Shown here piece by piece: positions 1-11,110 of a stretch of DNA of 64,000 bases (within the stretch, counting starts at the first letter, position 1; each line of letters begins with the position of its first letter). The stretch comes from Bettongia penicillata ogilbyi (lineage: Eukaryota; Chordata; Mammalia; Diprotodontia; Potoroidae). The notes beneath the pieces are model-generated. The model was not told the DNA's origin. It searched no databases and worked only from the letters and a program-made list of their open reading frames with translations. The position numbers and the translations under genes were made by a program. Where the stretch lies: positions 13,554,718-13,618,717 of the forward strand of contig JAJHZJ010000014.1 in NCBI GenBank assembly GCA_023548195.1. Reading direction: 5' to 3'.

Positions 1-3000
1 TCATTCTGCTGTTGCTAGGAGTGAAGTCATTTTTATGGAGCTGAGCTTGTTGAAAGCATAGCTATGGAAACCAACTGTCTTAGCTCCAAATCAGGAGTTT
101 TTTCTGCTAGACTGTATTGTACTACTAGCCTTTGGCACAATCCTTTGTCTTGGCACCACCTTTATACCATATAATACAGGACAATTGTCTGCCTTAAGAC
201 AATTAATTAATTTAATAAATTAACTTAAATTAATTTAAGTTTTTTCAGTCACTTCCATTTGCCATACAACATATTCCATATAAAAGAGTAACATTTATTG
301 TTTGTGTAGGTTTTTCATAATTATTTAGTTGTATTCTTCATATTTAATTTTTAGAACCTATGATGAGTGGGATCTTCCACAGGGCCTTGTCTAGGTGTAA
401 GAATGGTACTGTGTAAACAGCAATCATGAGAGAGAGAGACAGAGAGAGAGAGAACAGAGAGAGAGAGGTTGGTCATAGCTTAGAGTTATGAGGTGAGAGT
501 AGAAATTGATGCAGGATATTTGGCAAAATTCTGGTTGATCTCTCAATGTCAAATGTAAAAATCTCCAAAACCTTCCTTCAGTTCGGTTAGATGATTTTAC
601 AATCCTACAGATCTTTCTTGGTTTGCATTCTTTCATTGTTAGGGTCCCTCGTGCCATTCCTCAAACACTAGTTTTGTCCATATACAATTATATGACTACT
701 GAGTGCTTATTCAGCTACACTGTCATTTTTATAAAGGCATTCTATACCTAACTGTTGTTTACTCAGTCACACACAGATATAACTTCCTTAAAGCTGAGAG
801 GAAGATTCTTTCAGTAGGCTTCCTCCTAGGAAATTGGGTGATAATGACCATTAGCAATACAAAGTCATTCAGTCCCAGGAACAGCAAAGTTTTTAAAAGC
901 AAGTTCTTCGGTATTTGTTCTTTTCTAATGAGGACAATATTTCAATTCCCTACACAAACAATAAATGGGGCAGGAGATGAAGAGGGACCACTGAAGAGAG
1001 AAAAAAAACATTCTGAGATGTAGGAGAATCAGGAGAGTGCAGTGGTGTGAGAGAATTTCAAGGAAATTTACTGAAGCAATATATTTCCATTTTAACTGGC
1101 CTGCAGTTCCTAGCCAAAATGGAATAACTAACCATGGTGCTTTATTTCATCATGGGAGGTAGAGTCAGATGTTTTGGGGCCAAAGGGCCTTCTTAGTGCA
1201 TTTAAAATTAAAACATGGAGATAATTCTATCTAGAACTCATCTTAATGTCCCCTTCTCTTCCCAATGTTTCACAGACTTGTTTTCTTTTGAACTTTTAAT
1301 GTTAAGTGTACTTTTAAAAATAAAACAGAATTTTGTCTTTCTTTTTTATTGCAATAAATTTTCTCCCTTCTCACTTTTACTTTCATGTTTCTTTCATGCT
1401 AATGGCTTATCTTTAACTGTTGTATAGTTTAATAGAGTGATGCCTTTTCATTACCAAAAATCTAATCATTCAAATACACAAAAAGACATTAACTCTTGCA
1501 AAACACCTAACGTAACAATTCTGATGATAAAATAGAGGAATTAAGTATATATACATATATGTATATATTTTTTTTAGTATTGCGAATTTTTTAGCATAGG
1601 CTTTTGTAAAATGACTAAATTTAGCTGACAATCTGGGGATTGAAAGAATGCTATCAATATAAATTTTGTTTGGTTTCAAAAGCAATGTTTCATTACCATT
1701 TTTTAAACTTATATTCACTAGACTTAACAATGAACCGAAATAATATTTAGGAGCTAATTAAATATTAATTTAACATTTTCAGCTAAAAGGTAAAATTTGA
1801 ATGAAATAAATTGCATATATAACACAAAGAAAAATCACCATTTAAAATTGGGAATAATATATTAGCTGAAGTACTAAGAAAGTATATTGCTAAGTTTGCA
1901 TAAGAGAAAATCCAACTACAGATACATTTTAAAAAATTAACACAAAGTTATATTTCTGCTTTTGCTAATATTATTGGGATACTTGACAATGAGACTAAGG
2001 AATCCCAAATACAGATGAAATTCTGTGGCTTAGGGTCTCTCAAGACTCTGAGCTTATACAGACTGGATACAATCCTGAGGGCCTGATCTAATTAGTTTTT
2101 GTCTTTGGCTTATTGCCTCCACCTGGAGCACTCTTGGAAAATTTCCAAATATACTTATGGTAAAGCTCAATTTATTTTTGCCCAAATATAGGCAACAGGA
2201 CTTCCCTCTCCTCCCGCATCCTGTACCCCCACAAGTAATCCTTCCCATTGAACCTGCTTTGCCTAAGCAACTGAAATATTGGGGAAGGGTAACAAGATCT
2301 ATATCTACCTGCCTTCCCATGATGATGCCTAGTACTCAGGCCTCCCTTGTAGGGTCTAGGTTGGTGATTATCATTCTCTAAGAAGCATTCTATTGATGAA
2401 ATCTTTCTTTAGGAGCCTGGTGGTCCAGAGTACTACTTTTGGGAACGTTTGAATTTGGTATTATCCTAGGCAAATCCCAAGGCTGAGAAAGTCAGTTCTA
2501 AGGATCTGTCTCCTCTTGAGCCTCAGGCAAGTACTTGTTCTACTGCTATATCAATGCAGCCATACTTTAGGCAAGTAAAGTCTGTTTTGGAACTCTAGTA
2601 CCTGACCTGTACTCATGTGGAAAGCAAATAGGAACCTGGCAAGCACATGTAAACAGCCACATGCTGCTTTTCTTATAGTCACTACTAAGTTAACTGTTGG
2701 GGGTTAGTGTTGGTGGGGAGAAATCCTAAAAGATGCAAGGACAAATGTGAAGAGGGAGTACTAAAAAGAAAAAGAAAATGACCACCTTTATCATGCCTAT
2801 GAAAGAAGTGGCATGTCCTCTAACAAAAATCCTTCCACTTGACGACTTAGTTGTCAGTCTCTTTGAAGACAGCTTAATTCACTGGAACCTGAGTAGATCT
2901 TGTGTTCTTTGAGCAAGGTGGCAGTGCATACATGTCTTTCTTTCATGGGGAGGGGGTCCCTCAGATGCCTCCAAATAGGGGTTCATATCCTGTAATCATT

Positions 3001-3180
3001 ATTTCGACTACATTTTTTGTTGTGTGAACTAAAAGTTTGTAATAGCAGATCAGACCTGAAGACCAGAATAATCAGAAAACATTTGAAAAAAAAAGTACGT
3101 TAACATATTCAAGGAAACCCTTTGGGTGTAGCAATTTATTTTTGTCCCATGATAAAATATTTTATTATATAAGTTCCTTT
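1..3180. other. Upstream intergenic DNA without a recognisable gene
   Basis: This AT-rich stretch lies 5' of the BAZ1A promoter. Short open frames exist on both strands, but none has a recognisable domain, splice-site context or codon-like composition. Visible low-complexity pieces are an AT palindrome-like patch near 200-240 and a GA-rich tract at about 425-467. No promoter, RNA gene or well-preserved mobile element could be recognised. Confidence 0.6.
424..467. repeat. GA-rich simple repeat
   Basis: A degenerate (GAGA)n tract interrupted by acagag units. It is purine on the + strand, and a spurious minus-strand open frame ends in it. Confidence 0.8.
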
Positions 3181-3184
3181 GGCT

Positions 3185-3312
3185 CTGCCACTAATTACTT
3201 GTGTTATCTTGAACATGTCACTTAACTTCTCTGGGATTCAGTTTCCTCATCTCTGAAATGATGGGGTTTGGGCCAGATGGCCTCAAAGTCTAAAATCTAT
3301 GATTTTGTGATC
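3185..3312 (+). repeat. MIR/CORE-type SINE fragment
   Basis: The segment reads through the characteristic SINE order: 'gtcacttaacttct', then 'cagtttcctcatctctgaaatg', then a 'gatggcctc...aaatctatgat' tail. That layout is typical of marsupial tRNA-derived CORE-SINEs. It lies just upstream of the promoter. The subfamily is not assigned. Confidence 0.7.
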
Positions 3313-3749
3313 TTGCTGCAATTTCTTCTTGGGGTTGAATAATTTTTCGTGAGTAAACTATTCTCCAGTTACATGTTTTTTTCCAAAGGTGCATGTTGCC
3401 ATAAGTAAATCTTTTTTTTTTTAAATAGGGATTCTAATTTTTAAAGCGCCAAATAATTTTTTCCTTTATTTTTAGATTTCTATCTTTTATAATCAAAGTA
3501 AAAAAGTATTTTGGATCCCCTTTCCACAATGTATAGTAACACTTTGGTCGCAACTTTGAGTATGCAGACTTCGGTTTGTTAGGCACATACTTTGGAAAAC
3601 CAAATTTTCCCTAGATCTTTAGCTTCATAATCAAATATGGAGGATGCTTGTGATACTTCACAAGGAACTGCTCCATTCATTAATAATGTAGCACTCCCAG
3701 GCTTCTCTTTTTTTTTCCCCTTCTATCTCTTCCTGTAGCAGTGACAAAT

Positions 3750-3773
3750 TATAAAAGTCATTGAGCAGCCAAT
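3750..3773 (+). promoter_or_regulatory. TATA-like and CCAAT-box pair, possible BAZ1A core promoter elements
   Basis: TATAAAAG is at 3750-3757 and CCAAT at 3769-3773, at the upstream edge of the CpG-rich region. A CCAAT box usually sits tens of bases upstream of a start site. That would place transcription initiation at roughly 3830-3870 and give a short non-coding first exon ending at the donor at 3994. The motifs are directly visible, but the start site is inference. Confidence 0.35.
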
Positions 3774-3849
3774 AAAAAGGTAGAAGAGGGACGTGCAAAG
3801 CTCCACCCCAGAGTTCTTCCTCCTTTAGAGCCGAAAGTAGATAAAAAAA

Positions 3850-3994
3850 CAAGACCCAAACTTCCTAGGAGCTAAGAACAGGGTGAGTGGCGGTGGGACC
3901 CACTCTAAAGAGCATAAGCGGTCTTTGGAGGAGCCTCGCTTTCCCCTTCTTTGTAGTTAGGAAGGCAGAGAAGCGGCATTTTCCCTTATTGCAG
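3850..3994 (+). other. BAZ1A: Putative non-coding first exon (5' UTR) of BAZ1A
   Basis: The segment ends at a near-ideal 5' splice site, CAG|GTAAGAG, with the intron starting at 3995. A matching 3' splice site lies at 4524: branch-point-like CTGAC at 4497-4501, a pyrimidine tract, then CAG. Joining them removes about 530 bases and leaves a 5' UTR running from 4525 to the ATG at 4591. The 5' boundary given is only a guess from the CCAAT position. The whole exon is inference from splice signals, since no transcript data are available. Confidence 0.4.
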
Positions 3995-4195
3995 GTAAGA
4001 GGAGACAATGTGGAGCTGAGAGTTGGCCTGCTGACAGCCGGGTGGTAAAGTGGGCAGGGGAAACAAAGCCTGAGAGGGCTCGAGTCCGAGGGCTTCCCCC
4101 GATCCACCTTAGCGGCACTGGGTGTGCGGGGGCTGGGCTGGGGGTGGGGAGGCTGTCCGCACCGCCGGCTGCGGTTGAGCGTCAGCGCCCCATTG

Positions 4196-4315
4196 TGAGC
4201 GAGGAGGGGGAGGAGGGGAAGGAGAGGAGGAGGAGGAAGAGGCGAAGGAGGAGGGGGAGAGGGGAAGGAGGAGACTTGGAGGAGGAGGAGGAGACGCGGG
4301 GGTGGGGGAGGGAGG
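4196..4315 (+). repeat. Long purine (G/A) tract
   Basis: About 120 bases are almost entirely G and A, built from gagg/ggaggagg units with several runs of four or five G. It lies in the CpG island, inside the putative 5'-UTR intron. Such tracts can adopt G-quadruplex or triplex structures; that is family knowledge and is not shown here. Confidence 0.8.
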
Positions 4316-4590
4316 CTAGTAGAGGAGCCGCGGCGGGGACGGCTCGCTCACTCATTCACTCAGTGATTCACCCTCTGGGGCCGCCGCCGGAGCCGGAGCA
4401 GCTGCGGGAAGGAGCTCGTCCGTCACACAAAAGGGGCGCCCCGCTTTGCCAACGCCCTCTGCTGCCGCGGGCCCCAGAGGGCCGGACGCCCCGGTCCTGA
4501 CCGGCTTTTTCCCTTCTCCTCCAGTTTTGTTAGGGAAGTGGGACGAGCGCGGGCGGCCGAGGGTCCGGGCCAGCACGCGGGCGAGGGGAG

Positions 4591-4703
4591 ATGCCGCTGC
4601 TGCACCGAAAGCCGTTTGTGAGGCAGAAGCCGCCGGGGGACCTGCGGCCCGACGAGGAAGTTTTCTACTGCAAAGTTACGAACGAGATCTTCCGCCACTA
4701 TGA
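4591..4703 (+). CDS. BAZ1A: BAZ1A coding exon 1 (residues 1-37, start of WAC domain)
   Basis: BAZ1A (ACF1) is the large non-catalytic subunit that pairs with the ISWI ATPase SMARCA5 in the nucleosome-spacing complexes ACF and CHRAC. This exon opens with MPLLHRKPFVRQKPP and runs through DEEVFYCKVTNEIFRHY, the recognisable extreme N-terminus of the family and the beginning of the WAC (WSTF/Acf1/cbp146) domain. The ATG has G at -3 and no upstream ATG between 4525 and 4590. The exon ends at TATGA|GTAAGAG, leaving two bases (GA) of an Asp codon, so intron 1 is phase 2. The exon sits inside the CpG island. Frame, splice site and protein match all agree, so the identification is firm. Confidence 0.96.
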
Positions 4704-6854
4704 GTAAGAGCCGGGACGGGGTGGCGGTGGGGGAGGGCGGCGGGGACACTTGGAGCGTGGCTCTTCCGTTTTTTCAGCCCTTCTTAGCACTCCTTTTGTC
4801 TCGGCTCGCCCCCTTCGCGTCTCCGGGCTTCTGGCGGGCGCTCGCAGGGGGACTGGCTCCTCCGGAGCTCACGCTGCTGTCCTAGAGACTGCCCGAGCCG
4901 GCTGGGCAGCCCTGGCCCCGAGGAGAGGGCTGGGGAAGAGAGGGCACGAAGGGAGCGGAGGTGGGGGAATCCCACGCCGAGCGGCCGGCAGGGCGCGCCG
5001 AGGTGGGGGGAGACCCGGGCCGGCGCCCCGCGACTCTGCGCGGCGGACCCGCTCCCACGCCCGGCGCGACCTGCCCCGTCCGGACGCCGGCAGTTCCGGG
5101 ATCGCGGCCGCCGCAGCCGGGGCTGCCCCGCTCCGGGGGGCAGCTTTAGGATGTGGGTCTGCCGGCCCGAGCGAGGGAATCCCGCCCCCAGAGGCTGGAA
5201 GCGGCGGGTGGAGCTCGCTTACTTTGAATGCTTTAGTTGAGGACTTGACGTTGGTGCTGTCGGTTGGCGGGTCCGCGCTGGGGGTGCGGGGAGCCCGAAG
5301 GGGAAGGAAGTGAAAGTTGGAGGTTCTTACGGCCGGCTGGTGTGCGGGGTCTGGACTCGGTCCTCCCGGGCTGCGGGAGCTAGAACCACCTCTAACTGCT
5401 GCCCCCTGGGGCGGCTTCGGAGACTAGATAGGCCGAGGTAAGTTTCCCTCCGCCCCTCCCTCCCCTCCCCCGCTTCCCGGAGCGCTGGGGCCAGGAAAGA
5501 AATTGAGGTAGGTTTGTGGGCGAGAGTGAGTGAGGGGGAGAAGAGTCACGCCTCTCCTCTCTTCCCCCCGCCCCGCGGGGCAATTACATTTGACTGGCTG
5601 CTACCTCTTAGTGCTGGTGGAGCCTCTTTTGTTTTGATAAGAACCTCGCGAAGTCTTGTGCCGTTTCTACCGCCAAATTTACAGCACACATTCAAATGAC
5701 AAGTCTTTAAGTGCTGGCCCCTTCCGCATGTATTTCTAATAAGAATCTAGCCACTTTGCTCATCTGTCCGCTCCTCCAAAAGGGTGTGTGTTTGTCTGTC
5801 TGAGACACTTAACACTGTGTAGTAGATATCCCTGTTGAGTGGGGGCTGTGAAAGTGGGAGTGGTTTAGGAGAATGACTACCCTGGAGGGTATTATAACGT
5901 GTCTAATCCCAATTAGATTATTCCCACATTACCCCTTTTCTTTGAGCATTTATTTTGCTAAGGAAGTTTTTTGTTTTTCACTCCCACAGAAAATAAAAAT
6001 TAAAAATGGATGACTTCAAAAAAGTGTGCTAGTGTGAACTAACAGTTAATGGACTCCACCTGGTAACTCCGAAGTTAGGTTAGATTAGGAAATTTGACTG
6101 TCATTGAATTGTAGTAGTTTGTCTTTGAGTCGTGATCCTGTTCTTTTCTTTAGGGGAGTCCATTTCCTTTTCTTTTAATTGTTGCACTGGATATTGCACA
6201 ATTATTTGTCAAGACATTTTGATAGTATGAAATTGATTTTGGACTTGAACTCTTGACTAAAGCTTTTAAAGAACATGTGCCCAGTATTTGGGAATAATTT
6301 ACTGTAGATATGAGATATTGTATACCACTTTTTCTTGTACGATGAAAATTGGGTAGGCTATATTTTTAGAAAAGTACATTTTGAAGTAAGTATGGAAGCG
6401 TTCAAGGATACTGATTTCTAAAAAAATTGCTTAAACGTGAAAAAAACTCACAAAATCATTTTTCCTTTGAGCAAGTTTTTTCTGGTTCTCCCCTCCCCCC
6501 CTTTTGAGGCTAGAACAATTAAGAGAAATATTGGATTTACACATGTTTGGTATGTGGTTAGGCAGATATATAATCAATTAATATTTGCGTAAACTCTACA
6601 GTGCCATTGATGATTCTGTTGGATGTTAATTTAAAACCACTTGTGTGTGTTTAAAGTGGGAAACAATTTTTAATACTATTAAGTTGTGTTGTTTTTTTAA
6701 TTAGAAATAAAGATGGGACCAGTGATAATGGTGAGCAAATTCCCTCCATGTAGATGGGCAGTTTATAATTTTTGGGGTTGCCTAGAATACCAAGAGGTTT
6801 AAGTGACATGCAGAGTCAAAGAGCCAGTGTATATCAGAAGTAAGCTCTTCCTGG

Positions 6855-7055
6855 TACCCACCAACTTTCCTGTCTCCCAGTTTTGAAACTTAGGCATTAT
6901 TCTCATTCCCCCTTACCCAATATATCCAGTTAGTTGCCAAATATTGCAACACTTCTACCTTCACAAATCGGTTCTCTGTATGTACAAAGTTACCTTTTAG
7001 TTCAGGCCTTATCACCTCTCACCTAGATTACTGATGCAACAACCTCCTTTCAGTA
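6855..7055 (+). repeat. L2 fragment, 5' piece of an interrupted copy
   Basis: The sequence resembles the non-coding 3' part of L2. Its phrases 'cagttagttgccaaat...' and 'cttatcacctctcacctagattactg...aacaacctcc' precede the segment continued at 7320. The gap between the two pieces is filled by another repeat, so the L2 was already present when that element inserted. Assignment is by recognised consensus phrases only. Confidence 0.6.
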
Positions 7056-7318
7056 AATCAGGAATTATTTGTTATGTTCCTTCCACATGCCAGGCATTGT
7101 GCTAGGAAAACAAATGCAAAGAATGGAACAATCCCTGTTGCAATGAATTTACTTTCTAAAGGGAAAGAAATACTTATAATGTATCAAACAAATATAAGTT
7201 GAATAAGTATTATATAAAATATAGTTTGGAGGTTAGGGGAAAATCAGAAAAGTCTTCTGACAGAAGATAGTGTTGGAGCTTTTTCTAAGAGGAAGAGAGA
7301 CCTCTCAGCCACAATTCT
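7056..7318. repeat. Ancient interspersed repeat nested in an L2
   Basis: This segment interrupts the L2. It starts around 'ttgttatgttccttccacatgccaggcattgtgctagg' and includes 'caatccctgttgcaatgaatttactttctaaagg' and 'ttggagctttttctaagagga'. Related sequence recurs at about 9770-9960, 10420-11100, 12880-13015, 13715-13950 and 46360-46690. I recognise it as a repeated family but cannot name it with confidence. Confidence 0.5.
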
Positions 7319-7319
7319 C

Positions 7320-7965
7320 TTCCCCACTCTAATTCATTTTACATATTACTGCTGAAGTAATTTTCCTTAATTTTCCAGTCATAGATCTGACTGGTTAACT
7401 TCCCTCAGTCAACTCCAGTATCTTTCTGTTGCCTCTACAATCAAATGTAAAGACTGTTTAGTTTTTAAAGTCCTCTACAATTTGGTCCCAACTGAGATTT
7501 TTCTGGTGTTATTGGACATTTACTCTCTTAGATTTGATGATGTAGCCAAACTGCCCTCTCATTTCATCTCTTGTTTCTGTCCCAAAAGCCTGTAATGTAC
7601 TCCCTGAGCTCTGTCTCACAAGTCTTCCTTTTTTCCTTGACATGTAACTGAATCACCAGCTTCTGCTTGAAACCTTTCCTAATACCCACTCCCCTTGCCT
7701 AGTACCTTTCCTCTCTAACGTGTTTACTTAATACATATTTGTATTTATTCAGTTCATATTTTTATTATACACATATGTATCGAATTAATTTTTACAAATA
7801 AGTTTATGTCCCAGGGGAGGAGATAATAAGCACACACACACACACTTATAATCTCCACTGAGACGCCAGCTCCTTGAGAGGAGGCATCGTTAAATTCTTT
7901 TTACTTGATTATCTGTCAGCTGGCACAGTGTGGGACACAAAGTTGTTGTTTAATCAGTATTTGTT
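7320..7965 (+). repeat. L2 3' portion
   Basis: The order of phrases follows the L2 tail: 'gactggttaacttccctcagtcaactccagtatctttctgttgcc', 'cctctacaatttggtccc', 'gcctagtacc', then 'agctccttgagaggaggcatcgt' and 'ctggcacagtgtgggacac'. It continues the piece at 6855-7055. A short (AC)8 run lies at about 7831-7846. L2 is an ancient, inactive mammalian LINE. Confidence 0.75.
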
Positions 7966-8464
7966 GGTTTCTTTTTTGATTGAACCCAGTTCTAACTACT
8001 AGTCTACATCTAGGTTTTTGAATACTTTTTCCGTATCAATAAGATCTATAGGATTTAATTTGGTTAGGGATGCTTCCTGAAACATCCCCCATCATTTTGC
8101 AGATGTCAGGAAACAAGAGCCTGAAAGAATGACTTGCTCAAGGTCATACATCTTGGAGGTAGGAGAGCCAGACGTGTGAACCTCAATTCATCTGACTCCA
8201 GATTCAACATTCTTTTCTCTGCCTCTTCCACCTGTTTTTGCTTTTCTTAAAAAAAGATTTTTTGTTGTTGTTTTTTTACAAATGCACTGTGTCATCAGGA
8301 AGAAGTTCCACATGATGTTAGCTTTTACTCATGTTTGGAGAAACTATCAAAAGGAAACTATGTATTTTCACTCATAGGTTCAGTGATTTGTTTTTATTGA
8401 AATGAGGCTTGTTAACATTGTAAGTTAAAAGATTTCAGAATTTGTTGAAATTCCCTTTTTGAAA

Positions 8465-8690
8465 GGGAGAGGCAGCTATGGCATAGTGGATACAGTAGCT
8501 ATACTAAAAATCAAGATGACCTAGGTCTAGCCTCTGACACATAATGGCAGTGTGACCCCCCCAGGGCAAGTCACTTACCTTCTCTGGCAACTCTCCAAGA
8601 CTGTGAGTTAAGAAAAGATATGGGCCTGCATTGTTAGAGGGGCTCCATAGTAATGACATCAGAGGTCCATTTCCTATTTCTAAGAGAAAA
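8465..8690 (+). repeat. tRNA-derived SINE (Mar1/WSINE type)
   Basis: It begins 'gaggcagctatggcatagtggatacagtagc', the marsupial SINE head with tRNA-like A-box spacing. It then has the phrase 'tgtgaccccccc agggcaagtcacttac' and 'ggggctccatagtaatgacatcagaggtcc' near the end. It is moderately diverged from consensus. Confidence 0.75.
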
Positions 8691-8737
8691 AATTAAGTAA
8701 CTAATTGTATATAATGGTATTTTTAATATCTCATTAC

Positions 8738-8955
8738 ATTTGGTGGCAGTGTAGTGCAATGGAAAGAGCACTGGTTCAGAAGGCAGAGGACCTGGGTTCA
8801 GATACTGATTTTTGTCACTGCCTTCATGACCTCGAGCAAATCACTTAACCTCCTTGAACCTTAGTTTGCTTCTTTTGCAAAATGAGAAGGGTTGGACTAG
8901 GTAGCCTCGACTCTGAGATTCTTTTCAGTTCTAGTCCCATATGCTCTCATGACCT
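8738..8955 (+). repeat. CORE-SINE
   Basis: The diagnostic run is 'gcagtgtagtgcaatggaaagagcactggttcagaaggcagagg', 'caaatcacttaacctccttgaacc', and 'ggttggactaggtagcctcgactctgagattc'. It lies in the same direction as, and just downstream of, another SINE at 8465-8690. Confidence 0.75.
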
Positions 8956-9964
8956 GGCATTTATTTAATGTGTAGCAAGACCCCACTATATCAGGAAGAC
9001 TAATCAAGATTTCACATGTTTTTCAAAAAGCATACTTTTCTTGAGACACATCATGGAATTGGCCTCTAATCAAGGAAGACCCAGGATTCAAGTCTCACTT
9101 CTGTGAAATAATAACTGTGTAGATTTTAGGCAAGTAGCTGAAACCGTGGATATCCCATGCAGCTCTCTGAGTTGCCGAAAAATTGCTGCTACGTGTAAGT
9201 TCCTTAAATGAAATAAATGAATAAATCAAAGTTCCTCAGATGAAATCAGAGGTTCACTTAAAAAAATTACAAGTGCTGTCATAAATTGGGAGGTACTTCT
9301 TTAGATCATCTGATTCAACCCTCTATTTAATTTCTTTGAAGTGTACCGGCTGAAATAATTGCTAACTCCTGTTAGACCTGCTTTAATAAATGTGGGAGAC
9401 TCCTCTCTTGAACCTGTTGAACATTAATTGTATGCAAATAGACGCTTTTAAATACCTGATTCTCTTAAGTGGGTTAATTGTATCCCTCTTTAACCTTGTT
9501 CACACTAACTGGTTTAGCAACCCTCCATATTTTTTATTGGAGGGGCAGGTTAATAAAGTTTAGATGAAATGTCTGAATGATTGAGAAGGCAATATTCAGG
9601 GCAATCTGAATGAATTAATGTAGAGGAGAGGATACAACCTCTGTCTTATTGATAACAATTTAGTTCAACCTTCCTCTTTACGTAGGAAACTTCTCAATTA
9701 CTTATCTTCATCAGGTAATCACTTGTTGGGGGATGTTGTAGAGGGAATTCTGTACAAGTTAAATAACTGTTCATTTATTAAAGTACCTAATTTGTGCTAG
9801 ATGGTGGGGACTTAAAATAGTTCTTGCCCTTAAGGTTCTTTTCATCGTGGTAGGATACAGACTAAATAAATATGGAGGCTGTGGGTTGCTTTTTGGTGGT
9901 GATAGGCAGAAATGAGTTTGGAGTAATCTGCCCTAGTCTCTTTTATGAGGTTACCCTGAGGCTG

Positions 9965-10165
9965 AGCTTTGAGTCAGCTAGGATTTAAATGGCTAAGGTT
10001 TTCAAATCACTTTGCATATGTTATCCTATTGATTCTCCTGAACTATCCTATGAGATAGGGGCTATTATCATTCTCATTTTGCTGCTGGGAGACTGAGGCT
10101 GTTTTAAGTGTCTTGCCTCTGGGTAATACATGAGGCAAAATTCCGGTCTTCCAGATTCCCAAGTC
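9965..10165 (-). repeat. MIR-type SINE fragment
   Basis: Read on the + strand it shows the antisense order of the SINE core: 'atcctattgattctcctgaactatcctatgagataggggctattatc', 'gactgaggctgttttaagtgtcttgcc', 'ggtcttccagattccc'. Flanking sequence on both sides belongs to the unnamed ancient repeat family. Confidence 0.6.
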
Positions 10166-10419
10166 TAACTTCCAACCTGGAAGCCTCTGAAAGAGTTTAG
10201 GCAGACATTAGGAAGAAAGAGCCTTTTAGGCATTAAGGACACAGCCTGCTTACCTAGCACAAGATAGGTACTTAATAAATGCTTATTGACTGACCTCACT
10301 TCTCCTTTGAAGAAACATATAAATGGGAGGTAGAACATTGAACATGATAATAAATGGTATAGTTTGACTGGAATGTGGAGTATGTGAGGATGGAGTAGTG
10401 TGTGTCTAAAAAATAGTTT

Positions 10420-11110
10420 GAACCTATATTGGGAAGGGTCTTAAAATAGAAAAAGAAAACTTTAGTTTTTTATTGTAGAAGCAAGTAAGGAGCCACTGAA
10501 GCTTCTTGAGCAGGTGAGTGACACAATCAGGCCTATGTTTTAGCAGTATCTCTGGTTGTGGAGAAGGGAGAGAACTGGATAAGGGATCACCATTAGGAGA
10601 CTCTTGCACTAATCTAGGAGAGAAAGATAATAGGTTGAGTATGAGAGATATTATGGAAGTAGAATTGACAGTATTTGACAACTGATTAGATATATGAGGT
10701 GAGAGTAAGAAGTTGAGGAGACATTTGAATATGATTGGAGGTGCCCTCAACAAAAATAGAGAATTTTTGGAAGTGGATGAGTGAGGTAGGGGGAAGGATA
10801 ATTTGGATGTATTTTAAGTTTGTGATGTTGCTGAGTTTTAAATTTCTATGGTGTATGCAATTTAAGATGAAGTTCTGGAGGTTAGAAGAGAAATTAATTC
10901 TAGATATGTAGATTTCGGAATCATTTGCATAAAAATGATGGTTGAATCCAAGGAACTGATGAAATGAAGAGAAACTAAAGAGAGAAGAGAAAGGGGTTTA
11001 GAGGAGGGCCTAGGACAGAGCCCTGGAGGATACTCACCCACAAGGGTTTGTTGGGACATGAATCATGACCCACCATGGAAAAGGATCAGTCAAGACACAT
11101 AAGTAGTAGG
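10420..11110. repeat. Ancient interspersed repeat, longest copy
   Basis: Phrases shared with other parts of the window mark this as a repeat: 'aaggagccactgaagcttcttgagcaggtgagtgacacaatcaggcc', 'actaatctaggagagaaagataatag', 'gagggcctaggacagagccctggaggatactcacccac'. The first two have counterparts at 13760-13930. Two open frames of 109 and 65 codons on the minus strand lie here but show no domain. The family is left unnamed. Confidence 0.55.

Larger units (their letters stand above)
3740..5600 (+). promoter_or_regulatory. BAZ1A: CpG-island promoter region of BAZ1A
   Basis: Base composition changes abruptly from AT-rich flanks to GC-rich, CpG-dense sequence that surrounds the first coding exon (4591-4703) and runs on into intron 1, fading by about 5.6 kb. 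CpG islands at the 5' ends of broadly expressed chromatin genes are the norm. The island carries a long purine tract at about 4196-4315. Several long open frames here are by-products of GC-rich sequence lacking stops, not genes. Confidence 0.85.

Noticed and set aside
4042..5313. Several long open frames on both strands in the CpG island (up to 187 codons)
   Set aside because: GC-rich sequence contains few stops by chance. The translations are Arg/Gly/Pro/Ala-rich with no domain, and they overlap the well-supported BAZ1A exon 1 in other frames.
8465..8540. tRNA gene at the head of a SINE
   Set aside because: Only a degenerate tRNA-like promoter region is present. No cloverleaf with an intact anticodon arm could be drawn, so it is a SINE head rather than a tRNA gene.
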